DNA from: Paracoccaceae bacterium
Lineage (GTDB): Bacteria > Pseudomonadota > Alphaproteobacteria > Rhodobacterales > Rhodobacteraceae
Direction of reading: 5' to 3'
Length of the DNA: 64,000 nt
Assembly (NCBI GenBank): GCA_014872875.1
Contig: WKFI01000012.1
Location: forward strand, 186,001-250,000
Shown here piece after piece: positions 34,920 through 42,743 of this stretch (its first letter is position 1; every line of letters starts with the position of its first letter). The position numbers were made by a program, and so were the translations under genes. The notes beneath the pieces were generated by a model. The model ran no database searches. It saw only the letters and a program-made list of their open reading frames with translations, and was not told the DNA's origin.

Positions 34920-35885
34920 ATGCTGATGAAGGGTGTCACACTGCGCGGATTGGAAGTGTTCGAAGCGCTTGCCAAAACCGGATCCGTTGCGCAGGCGGCC
35001 GAAATCACGGGTCTCAGCCAACCTGCCGTGTCCCAGCAATTGCGCAATCTTGAAAAGGCGCTTGGTACCGACCTGGTCGATCATGGCCGCCGTCCGATGC
35101 GCGTCACTCCTGCAGGGCGCAGTTTTCTGACACGAACAGAAGCGGTGCTGAGCGAACTGCGCGTCGCGCAGAGCGAACTGACGGTCATGGACCTGACGCA
35201 TCTGAGCACGCTCAGCATCGGGTTGATCGATGATTTCGACAATGACCTGACGCCGCGCCTGGCGACAATCCTGGCCGACAGCCTGACCAAATGCCGGTTC
35301 AAGATGATCACCGCGCCCAGCCACGAAATCAGCGCCGCAATGGCCGCGCGCGAGTTGCATATCGCGGTTGCTGCCAGCACCGGTCAGCTGATGGACGGAG
35401 TAACCGAATACCCGCTGGTGCGCGATCCCTTCATCCTGGTAGCGCCCAAGGGAGCATTGCGGAATCCGCCGGAAGAGCTTCATGTTCTGAACGACTTGCC
35501 GCTTCTTCGTTATTCGCGTGAACAGTTGGTCAGCCGTATGATCGAGGCGCATCTGGCCCGGCAGCGACTGGAATTCGAAGAGCGGTTCGAAATTGGCAGC
35601 CATCTGGCGCTGATGGCGATGGTGGCGCGACGCGTGGGATGGGCGGTTACGACGCCACTGGGCTATATGCGGGCGGGTCGGTTCCATGACCAGATCGACG
35701 CTTTTCCGCTGCCCTTCGGAGCCTTTTCGCGAACGATCTCGCTTTTTGCCAGTGCCGATTGGGCCGACCAGGTGCCCCGCGACATTGCCCAAACGCTTCG
35801 GCGTCTGGTGCAAAGTCAGATGATCGATCCCGCCATTTCGCAACAACCTTGGCTGGCCGGTCAGTTGCGGGTGATCGAAAGCTGA
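34920..35885 (+). CDS. LysR-family transcriptional regulator
   Basis: 321 residues from the ATG at 34920, which has ggggag upstream; an ATG 14 codons earlier lacks one. The N-terminal helix-turn-helix is clear (LEVFEALAKTGSVAQAAEITGLSQPAVSQQLRNLEKALG), followed by the linker helix and a ligand-binding domain of periplasmic-protein fold (about 95-300). It is divergent from the HisD/HpsN-like gene with 83 bases between the starts, the usual layout of a LysR regulator and its target. The inducer is unknown; a sulfonate or polyol metabolite would fit the inferred enzyme. Confidence 0.88.
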   Translation: MLMKGVTLRGLEVFEALAKTGSVAQAAEITGLSQPAVSQQLRNLEKALGTDLVDHGRRPMRVTPAGRSFLTRTEAVLSELRVAQSELTVMDLTHLSTLSIGLIDDFDNDLTPRLATILADSLTKCRFKMITAPSHEISAAMAARELHIAVAASTGQLMDGVTEYPLVRDPFILVAPKGALRNPPEELHVLNDLPLLRYSREQLVSRMIEAHLARQRLEFEERFEIGSHLALMAMVARRVGWAVTTPLGYMRAGRFHDQIDAFPLPFGAFSRTISLFASADWADQVPRDIAQTLRRLVQSQMIDPAISQQPWLAGQLRVIES

Positions 35886-36074
35886 CCATGCCCCGCCGGT
35901 GCGCAGACTTAGAGCACCGTTCGCGGCATTTTCAGGATTTCGAAAGGACGTAAGCAGCAAGGGCACTGGATTGTTCCATCGGTGGCGGATTTCTCCAGAC
36001 ACCATCGGTCCCATGCACCGTGCAAGACCCTGTGACCAAGTTTTTGCAACAGGGATCAACCCTTTTCGGGTTTC

Positions 36075-36527
36075 TTAATCTGTCAAGCTGGGCAGAACCG
36101 CCTTGATCCCTTGGGCCGCCTGTTCGATCAGATCCAAAGCACCGTCAAAATCCCTTGTGTAATAAGGATCCGGCACATGATCGGCCCCGGCGGCCGGACT
36201 GAAATCGGTCATCAACCGAACGGGTGTTTCATTGCCAACCGGACGCAAAGTCTCCACATCCGACAGGTTGCTGTCATCCATCACCAGAATCAGATCGTAG
36301 CGGTCGAAATCCGCCACCGTGAATTGCCGTGCACGTAGATCTGACAGGTTGATGCCGCGGGCACTGGCCGCCGCCTGCATCGGACCGTAAGGCGGCTTGC
36401 CCACATGCCAGGCCGCCGTCCCGGCGCTGTCGGTTTCCACTTCCGGGCACAGGTTGCGAAAGACACCTTCTGCCGCCGGAGATCGGCAGATATTGCCTAG
36501 GCATACAAACAGGATTCTTGGGGCCAC
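36075..36527 (-). CDS. Low-molecular-weight protein tyrosine phosphatase
   Basis: 150 residues. The phosphate-binding loop VCLGNICRSP with nucleophilic Cys and Arg stands at residues 8-16, and the general-acid Asp lies in VPDPYYTRDFDGALDLIEQAA near the C-terminus. The length and motifs match the stand-alone cytoplasmic enzyme family. Substrates in such bacteria are mostly unknown. Its start is about 115 bases from the divergent sirtuin gene. Confidence 0.92.
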   Translation of the reverse strand: MAPRILFVCLGNICRSPAAEGVFRNLCPEVETDSAGTAAWHVGKPPYGPMQAAASARGINLSDLRARQFTVADFDRYDLILVMDDSNLSDVETLRPVGNETPVRLMTDFSPAAGADHVPDPYYTRDFDGALDLIEQAAQGIKAVLPSLTD

Positions 36528-36643
36528 GCGTCGTCTCCGTTCTTGATCGTCTGATTTGCACCATGCCCCGAAACTTGGGCGGTTTCAAAGTGGAGCTGCC
36601 CCCGTTAGAATTTTTGTACCGACTTCAGAACAGGGTACTTTCC

Positions 36644-37339
36644 ATGACCAAAATCGTGATCCTGACCGGTGCGGGAATTTCTGCCGAAAGTGGGTTGGGA
36701 ACCTTTCGGGATGACGATGGGCTTTGGGCAAAGTACCGGATCGAAGACGTCGCCACACCCGAAGCCTTTGCCCGCAATCCGGAATTGGTTCAGGATTTTT
36801 ATAACCAGCGCCGCGCCAACGCCGCTGACGCCAAACCCAACGCCGCCCACATCGCGCTGGCACGACTTCAGCAAAACTGGCCGGGCGAAGTCGTCATCGT
36901 CACCCAAAACGTCGATGCGCTGCACGAGGCGGGTGGCGCCGTGGATGTACTGCACATGCACGGTGAGCTTGCTCAGGCGCTGTGCGCCGCCTGCGGTCAC
37001 CGCTGGCCGGCCCCCGAAGTGATGCAGACCAACGAACCCTGCCCCGCCTGCCAAGCGCCGTCGGGCCGGCCCGATGTGGTCTGGTTTGGAGAAATCCCAT
37101 ACCACATGGCTCGGATTTACGAGCATCTGGCAGAGGCCGAGATTTTCGCGTCCATTGGCACCTCAGGCCAGGTCTACCCGGCAGCGGCGTTTGTAAGTGA
37201 GGCGAATGCAGCCGGCGCCACATCAATAGAACTGAACCTGGAACCGTCCGATATCAGCCGCCAGTTCGCAGAGCGGCGGCTGGGCCGAGCCAGCCAGATT
37301 GTACCGATCTGGGTCGAGGATCTATTGGCTGGAGTATAG
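36644..37339 (+). CDS. cobB: NAD-dependent protein deacylase (sirtuin, CobB type)
   Basis: 231 residues from the ATG at 36644. Sirtuins remove acyl groups from lysine using NAD. Visible elements are GAGISAESGLGTFR (NAD binding), TQNVDALHEAGG with the catalytic His further on in HMHGEL, four zinc-binding Cys (CAACGH and CPAC), and FGEIPYHMARI. The class III motif Y-x-x-R is present in FYNQRRA, so desuccinylase or demalonylase activity in addition to deacetylase is likely. It is divergent from the phosphatase gene. Confidence 0.92.
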   Translation: MTKIVILTGAGISAESGLGTFRDDDGLWAKYRIEDVATPEAFARNPELVQDFYNQRRANAADAKPNAAHIALARLQQNWPGEVVIVTQNVDALHEAGGAVDVLHMHGELAQALCAACGHRWPAPEVMQTNEPCPACQAPSGRPDVVWFGEIPYHMARIYEHLAEAEIFASIGTSGQVYPAAAFVSEANAAGATSIELNLEPSDISRQFAERRLGRASQIVPIWVEDLLAGV

Positions 37340-37437
37340 CGTCCGCAACAAACAAGACCGGCTCCCCAGCGGAAACCGGCCCTCTAAAGTTTTGTACCTG
37401 AACCAGGGCGCCCCCCGAAACAGGCTCAGCACTCAGT

Positions 37438-37956
37438 TCAGTTGGAATGGCTGGTGTCGCCTTGTTCGTCGCCGTGGTTCATGTGTCCGTGGCCCGAACC
37501 GTGACCGTGCCCATCTTGGCGTTCCAGATCCACCGGGATCTCGATCACCACGTCCCCCGCTTTTTCAAAGGTCAAGGTCACGGTCACAGTGCCACCCTGC
37601 TCCAGGCTTTCGTTCAATCCCATGAACATCACGTGGTCGCCACCGCGCTTGAGCATATGTGTGCCACCAGCCGGAATCGGAAAACCGTCTTCGTCGTGGC
37701 GCATCTGCATGACACCATTACCATCATCGATATGGGTGTGTAATTCGACGCGTTTTGCGATGTCCGAACTTGCATTGATCAGAACGTCATCTTCGCCGGA
37801 CATGTTCATGATCCCCATGAAAGCGGCGCCGGTGGGCGCGCCGGGACGGGAGGACCGGGCATAGGGGTCCATGATCTTGATGGCTTCGCTGGCATAGGCG
37901 GCACCGGCCAGGGTCAGGGTTGCGGCAGTGGCGCAGAGGATGGATTTGAGCGACAT
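37438..37956 (-). CDS. Periplasmic copper chaperone of the PCu(A)C family
   Basis: 172 residues. A signal peptide (about 1-22, ending AYASE) is followed by a PCuAC domain (about 25-140). Its copper ligands are the His/Met cluster VELHTHIDDGNGVMQMRH and DHVMFMGL. The C-terminal tail is rich in His and Gly (GHGHGSGHGHMNHG), likely a second copper site. PCuAC proteins deliver Cu(I) to the CuA or CuB centre of cytochrome oxidase. The DUF2946-type gene immediately upstream on the same strand is also a likely copper-related secreted protein, so the two may be one small copper operon. Confidence 0.88.
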   Translation of the reverse strand: MSLKSILCATAATLTLAGAAYASEAIKIMDPYARSSRPGAPTGAAFMGIMNMSGEDDVLINASSDIAKRVELHTHIDDGNGVMQMRHDEDGFPIPAGGTHMLKRGGDHVMFMGLNESLEQGGTVTVTLTFEKAGDVVIEIPVDLERQDGHGHGSGHGHMNHGDEQGDTSHSN

Positions 37957-38011
37957 CTTCGTCTCTCCTTACAGTTCAGGCATTGTGTCTTTGAAAATCA
38001 GAAATGAGAGT

Positions 38012-38404
38012 TCAGACAAAACGCGGTGGACCACGAGCCGCAGGCGCGATCCTTTCGTAGGAGAGGTACAGTTTTGAAGGCTGAGTTTCGAAGGCGTTGC
38101 TTGTATGCGGCGCGGTCCACTCCATCCCGGATGGTGGTTCAAGAGAAGCCAGCAACTGCATCGTGCAGTCAGGGCAATGGTGCGGCGCTTGGGTGGGTTG
38201 GCCGTCTTCATCCACATAAACACTGACTGGACCAACGCTGGTACATAGCACGATCTGCCCGGACGGATCCGCCTGACCACGCATCGTGCCGACACCGTAA
38301 CCGGTAACAGCCACGACAAGCGCCAGAAAAACGGCCAGATATACGCGCAGAATAGTCATTGCACGGCAGGTATGACGCCGCACAATCCGAAGTGCAAGAG
38401 CCAT
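38012..38404 (-). CDS. DUF2946-like membrane-anchored protein with CPDC motif, probable copper context
   Basis: 130 residues from the ATG at 38404 (aggga upstream); an internal ATG at 38359 is also possible. One N-terminal membrane helix (around residues 17-40) is followed by a short extracytoplasmic part with Cys and His: VLCTSVGPVSVYVDEDGQP and HHCPDCTMQLL. This pattern is that of DUF2946, small proteins often linked to copper handling or TonB receptors. It lies 56 bases upstream of the PCuAC gene on the same strand. No enzymatic function is apparent; metal binding is inferred from the CPDC motif. Confidence 0.7.
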   Translation of the reverse strand: MALALRIVRRHTCRAMTILRVYLAVFLALVVAVTGYGVGTMRGQADPSGQIVLCTSVGPVSVYVDEDGQPTQAPHHCPDCTMQLLASLEPPSGMEWTAPHTSNAFETQPSKLYLSYERIAPAARGPPRFV

Positions 38405-38445
38405 GGCTTCCCTGCGACAGGACGCTATACCCGTCCTTGCCAAAA

Positions 38446-38484
38446 CAAAAAAACACCGCGAGGGATTTTCCCCAGCGGTGTTTT
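38446..38484 (-). terminator. Rho-independent terminator after rpmB
   Basis: On the minus strand AAAACACCGC (38484-38475) pairs with GCGGTGTTT (38459-38451), followed by a long T-rich tail down to about 38442. It lies about 28 bases after the rpmB stop and is a clear intrinsic terminator. Confidence 0.85.
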
Positions 38485-38511
38485 CATTTCACTGTCCGAA
38501 AATCGGGAAGC

Positions 38512-38802
38512 TTAGGCCTGAGCCGCGGCTGCCTTGGCGATTTCTTTCTTTACCTTCAGCGCGTTTGCCGACAGGTCTTCGTCCTTGGCTTTGGCCAGGA
38601 ACGCGTCCAGACCACCACGGTGATCGACCGAACGCAAAGCAGCAGCGGAAATGCGCAGCTTGACGCCACGACCCAGAGTTTCCGACTGCAGGGTCACATC
38701 GTTCAGGTTGGGCAGAAAGCGACGCTTGGTTTTGTTGTTCGCATGGCTGACATTGTTGCCAGTCATCGGGCCTTTACCGGTCAGTTCGCAACGGCGCGAC
38801 AT
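38512..38802 (-). CDS. rpmB: 50S ribosomal protein L28
   Basis: 96 residues with the typical L28 start ([21 protein letters not shown]) and body ([32 protein letters not shown]). The Ala/Lys-rich C-terminal extension ([14 protein letters not shown]) is common in Alphaproteobacteria. It is a monocistronic gene with a strong terminator, located next to the copper-related genes by chance as far as can be seen. Confidence 0.97.
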   Translation of the reverse strand: MSRRCELTGKGPMTGNNVSHANNKTKRRFLPNLNDVTLQSETLGRGVKLRISAAALRSVDHRGGLDAFLAKAKDEDLSANALKVKKEIAKAAAAQA

Positions 38803-38954
38803 GTTGTTGTTCCTTCGTATCTGGTGACAGGTGCAGATGGCCTGTCAAATCACAAGGGGCGCAACCCGAAGTCGCGCCCGAAAACTGGTTGGATGCGTTT
38901 AGGAGGAATCGCAGCCGGGGTCAAGGCGGTTTGGCGCGAAAGTGCGCGAGCCTG

Positions 38955-41192
38955 TCATTCTTCTGTCATGGGGTCCAATCCTGTCTTCAGCAAACCGAAG
39001 GCTTCGGTCAAAACATAGCGTGGATTGCCCGGCGAACTGGAATTGGGATCGTGGAACATCCACTGACAGAATTCACGCCCCAGATACACCTCTGGGTATC
39101 GAATGCAAACTTCGTTTTCCACCAAACGCCAACGTCCATCCAGCGCCATACCCGGCAGGTAACTGAAGACCGTTCGAACACGGCCATCCGGCCAACCGGA
39201 GTTTTCCATCGGGCCACCCATCTGATCCGTCGCGCCGGTCCATCGGAACCCATTTTCCAAAAGCGACTGCAACTCCTCCTTTGTCAGCCGGTTCTCGGCA
39301 TTTTCAGCGGCATACCCATAAGGCCACAAAGGTACTCCCGCGCGTAAAAGATCAGCACGAAACCCTTCCACCACTGCGGGATCCAGAAACGGCTTCCAGG
39401 CGATTTCCATCCAGCGCACATTGGCGGCAGGCCAGGACAGAAACGTCCCGGGCAGCATCTCCTGCGCCTCAGCATCACGCCCGGCCTGGGCCAAGGCGAT
39501 AAGCCACATCCAGCGGGTCGGGTTGTTTTCCAACCCGGCCTCCCTCTGTTCTTGCAGGAGTTTCAGCGCGGTTTCGGTTTCCCGCATGGCCAGATAAGCC
39601 CGGATAATGAAATTGTATTCGGCGGGACGCATTCGCGGTGACTGCCGAAGGGACAGATCCAGCTCGGCCTTTCCCTTCTCATACTCTCCATTGGCCACCA
39701 GGATCATACCCAGCGTCCGTCTGAGCGCACCTGAATCCGACTTGTTGAACACGGCACCATTGGCCAGTTCCAAGGCATGCCCCTGCCTTAGCTGTTCCAA
39801 CGCAATAAGCGATCGCATTGCAAGCGCTTCGGCGTTCAACGGATCGCGGGCCAGGATATCTGCAATCCCTGCTTCAGCCTCGGCAAGCGCTTCATCCGGT
39901 GTTTTCAACAAGATCCACATCCGCGCCCAGATATAGAAATTGGTCCAGGTATGTCCGGCTCTTGCGTCCAGAAAGTCCGGATCCAAATCCTAAGCGTCCT
40001 GATACAGTTTGGTGGCCACTGGGATATGGTTCCAATGCTCGGTCGCAATCAGATGAGACGCTTTCGCAAAAGGCAAAAAGGCCGCCGGATTATTGGTGAA
40101 CGTCGCGAATACGGCTTCCCGCTCTGGCTGACTCAGGCGCAACCCTAAATCTTCGGAGATATTTGTCTTCAATGCAGTCAGAACCTGCATTTCATTCCCG
40201 ATGGGTCCCGTCAGATCGTATTGGTCCAGCCCAGACAGTTCGCCTTCGTGAAACTGCCGCAATCTGGCCTGAACACGGACGCCCCCCGCATCCCGAGCCA
40301 CCGATCCATCAAGAACATGCGTGATCGGCCCAAGGTCTTTCAAATTCTCCGGCGAAGCTTCGACCCCTCGCAATTCAAGCGAAACTTCGCGCGAAACAAT
40401 GGTCAGGGACTTGGCCCGCACCAAGGTCAGCCAAAGATTCTCAGACACGACCTCGGCCCACGGAGCAGATCCGGCCTGTTCCTGGAATGGCAGGATCAAT
40501 AGCCGCGGCGCGGTGACGTCCCGCACAGGCTGCAGGCGCGAGCGATCCCACAGTAGCAGTCCGATCAAAAAACAACCAACTGTGCACGCTGCCACAAGAA
40601 TTGCACGCCACGGCAGGGATCGCGATCGGATCGTTTTCCCTGCATCCGAAGGATCCAAAAGCACTTTGTAAGTGCCGACAGGGTCAGCGATGTTCTTAAC
40701 CCTCAGCTCTCCGAGATCGGCAAAGCCTAGATCAAGTTTCCCCTGGACGTTGCGATAAACCGAACGAGATATATGGATCCCGCCAGGGTCGGCCAACGCC
40801 TCCAATCGGGCGGCAACATTCACGCCCTCCCCCAGAATGTCGCCATCTTCTTCGATGACATCGCCGGCATTGATGCCTATCCGATAGACAATCTTTTGGT
40901 CATCCGGCTGTTCAGACTGATCTTTTGCCAGATCTCGCTGGATCGAGACGGAACACAAAAGCGCATCCACCGAGCTTGCGAATTCCACAAGAAACCCGTC
41001 ACCCGTGGTTTTGACCAATCTCCCGCCGAACTCTTGCAATCGCGGCGTTATGACGTCCTGAAAACAGGCTTTCTGCCGAGCAATGGTACCCGCTTCGTCC
41101 GCATGGACGAGGCGCGAATAGCCGACCATGTCGGCCGCCATGATCGCCGCAAGTCTGCGGCGCATAACGTCCGCTTGCATGATGGGCTCCAT
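38955..41192 (-). pseudogene. Class III adenylate/guanylate cyclase with C-terminal TPR domain, split by an in-frame TAG
   Basis: Two open frames lie end to end in the same phase. Upstream (39990-41192, 400 residues): a class III cyclase catalytic domain (AADMVGYSRL and TTGDGFLVEF hold the metal aspartates; GINAGDVIEEDGDILGEGVNVAAR), one membrane helix (about 195-215), and a periplasmic-type domain. Downstream (38955-39986, about 343 residues): TPR-like helices (about 25-170). The stop is a TAG at 39990-39992; codons read through it as KLYQDA-stop-DLDPDFLDARAG, so a one-base change from CAG or GAG explains the break. The cyclase half could still be expressed. Sequencing error is possible. An intact relative would be about 745 residues. 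Confidence 0.8.
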
Positions 41193-41248
41193 CCGACAGA
41201 CACGAAGAGCCTACCACGCAGTTTGCGCAGCTCAAAACGCCGTGCCGG

Positions 41249-42226
41249 TCAGCAGACCTCCAGAGTCGCCAGCATTGCACGGGCAGCAACCGTTGGGCTT
41301 TGATCCCCCTTCGACACCGAAGCCGCCAGTTCCGCCATTTGCTCCCGCGCTTGCGGCGTTTCCAACCGCGCCAACAGCGCTTGCCGAACCTCCTGGTCGA
41401 ACCAATAGCGCGCCTGTTCCGCGCGGCGTTGATCCCACGCCCCATGCTCGCGCCGCCATCCGATCAGTTCCTGCATTTCTTCCCAAGCTGTCGAAAGGCC
41501 GTCTTCTTCCAGCGCAGAAACGGTCATTGCCTTGGGGAAACCTTCCGGATCCTGAGGCCGCTTTCGAAGCAAGCGCAAGGCACCTGCGTAATCGGCACAG
41601 GTGCGGGTTGCGACAGGTTTCAACGCGCCATCAGCCTTGTTGACCAGAATCAGGTCGGCCATCTCCATGATGCCACGCTTGACGCCCTGCAATTCATCCC
41701 CCCCTGCCGGGGCCAGCAGCAACAAAAACAGATCCGACATCTCGGCGACAACAGTTTCTGACTGCCCGACGCCAACGGTTTCGATCAGCACAACGTCAAA
41801 TCCGGCAGCTTCGCACAAGGCCACCGCTTCGCGGGTGCGACGCGCAACACCGCCCAGGTGGGTCTGGCTGGGCGATGGGCGGATAAAGGCATTCCGATCC
41901 CGGCTCAACCGCTCCATCCGGGTCTTGTCCCCCAGGATCGAGCCACCGGATCGCGCCGAGCTGGGATCGACGGCCAGCACTGCCACACGCAGACCTTGGG
42001 CCGTCAGGTACATCCCGAAGCTTTCAATGAATGTGGACTTGCCAACCCCCGGCGTGCCGGAAAGGCCGATGCGCATGGCCTGACGTTTGTGACCTGCCAG
42101 ACGTGCCAACAGCTCTGAGGCCTGTTCGCGATGATCCTCACGCCCGCTTTCGACCAGAGTGATTGCCCGGGCCAATGCCCTGCGGTCACCGTCCAAGATC
42201 CTGTCACCAAGCTGTGTGATATCCAT
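41249..42226 (-). CDS. meaB: Methylmalonyl-CoA mutase-associated GTPase MeaB
   Basis: 325 residues of the G3E P-loop family. It protects and loads adenosylcobalamin-dependent methylmalonyl-CoA mutase. The motifs are GLSGTPGVGKST (Walker A), LAVDPSSARSGGSILGDKTRM (switch region), ETVGVGQSE and NKAD (guanine recognition). The C-terminal helical arm is complete. The mutase gene is not in this window. The use of a B12 enzyme fits with the cobalamin uptake locus further along the window, though the two are not adjacent. Confidence 0.93.
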   Translation of the reverse strand: MDITQLGDRILDGDRRALARAITLVESGREDHREQASELLARLAGHKRQAMRIGLSGTPGVGKSTFIESFGMYLTAQGLRVAVLAVDPSSARSGGSILGDKTRMERLSRDRNAFIRPSPSQTHLGGVARRTREAVALCEAAGFDVVLIETVGVGQSETVVAEMSDLFLLLLAPAGGDELQGVKRGIMEMADLILVNKADGALKPVATRTCADYAGALRLLRKRPQDPEGFPKAMTVSALEEDGLSTAWEEMQELIGWRREHGAWDQRRAEQARYWFDQEVRQALLARLETPQAREQMAELAASVSKGDQSPTVAARAMLATLEVC

Positions 42227-42743
42227 GCGCGCCTTCCTGTGTTCGTTCGGAATAGATGGCGCACGGACCTTGTTCCTGTCCAGATGATTGATGCGCTTTC
42301 TGGTGCGGCCAGTCGTCCCTTTTCCGATTCACGGCGTCCCGGACGGCCTTTTTCCCTTCGGATGTTGCTCTGCCTGGCAATCGTGCAGGTCGTTGAGCCG
42401 TTTGAATACGGATGGATAGGGTCAGGACCCATTAATTCTGCGTCGCTGGCGCGCGAACGGCAAGAAAGCAGGGGTTTTGGACGCGCCGGGACTGGCGGTG
42501 TCAATTCCAAGCGGTCAAAACCGCTGCTTTGCAGCGGTTCGTACGTCCGTCGGATTTGGCTGATTTTGCCACTGTGCTACGTCACACCTCCTTGAAATAG
42601 AGCCACTATTCCTTCGAACCTGTTCCAGGTCAGAGAAAAAATCAGTCAAACCAGCGGTGCAGAATTAATGGGTCCTGACCCTAATTCGAGGATCTCTTCC
42701 ATCGCGTGCTAGACCTCGGCAATGGCTTTGGCGATAAGGCGGC
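42227..42743. other. Intergenic region between divergent meaB and hrpB
   Basis: 517 bases without a credible gene. The central half is the MITE-like element. The left part (42227-42416) should carry the meaB promoter. The right part (42684-42743) should carry that of hrpB; no strong promoter pair was picked out by eye. Confidence 0.5.
42419..42681. mobile_element. MITE-like non-autonomous element with 24-bp terminal inverted repeats and TA flanks
   Basis: The left end TAGGGTCAGGACCC followed by ATTAATTCTGC (from 42417) is repeated in inverted orientation at the right end (up to 42683), with 24 identical bases and a further CGCTGG after two mismatches. A TA dinucleotide flanks each end, as with elements mobilised by IS630/Tc1-type transposases that duplicate TA. 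The end itself contains a small palindrome (GGGTC-AG-GACCC). The interior holds a 9-bp stem hairpin (42519-42539) and a 23-codon frame on the minus strand (42501-42572) that begins with GTG and is probably not functional. No transposase is encoded. It sits between divergent meaB and hrpB. Confidence 0.75.

Noticed and set aside
42501-42572. 23-codon minus-strand frame inside the MITE-like element
   Set aside because: Starts with GTG at an abnormal spacing from the purine-rich stretch and shows no domain; too short to support.
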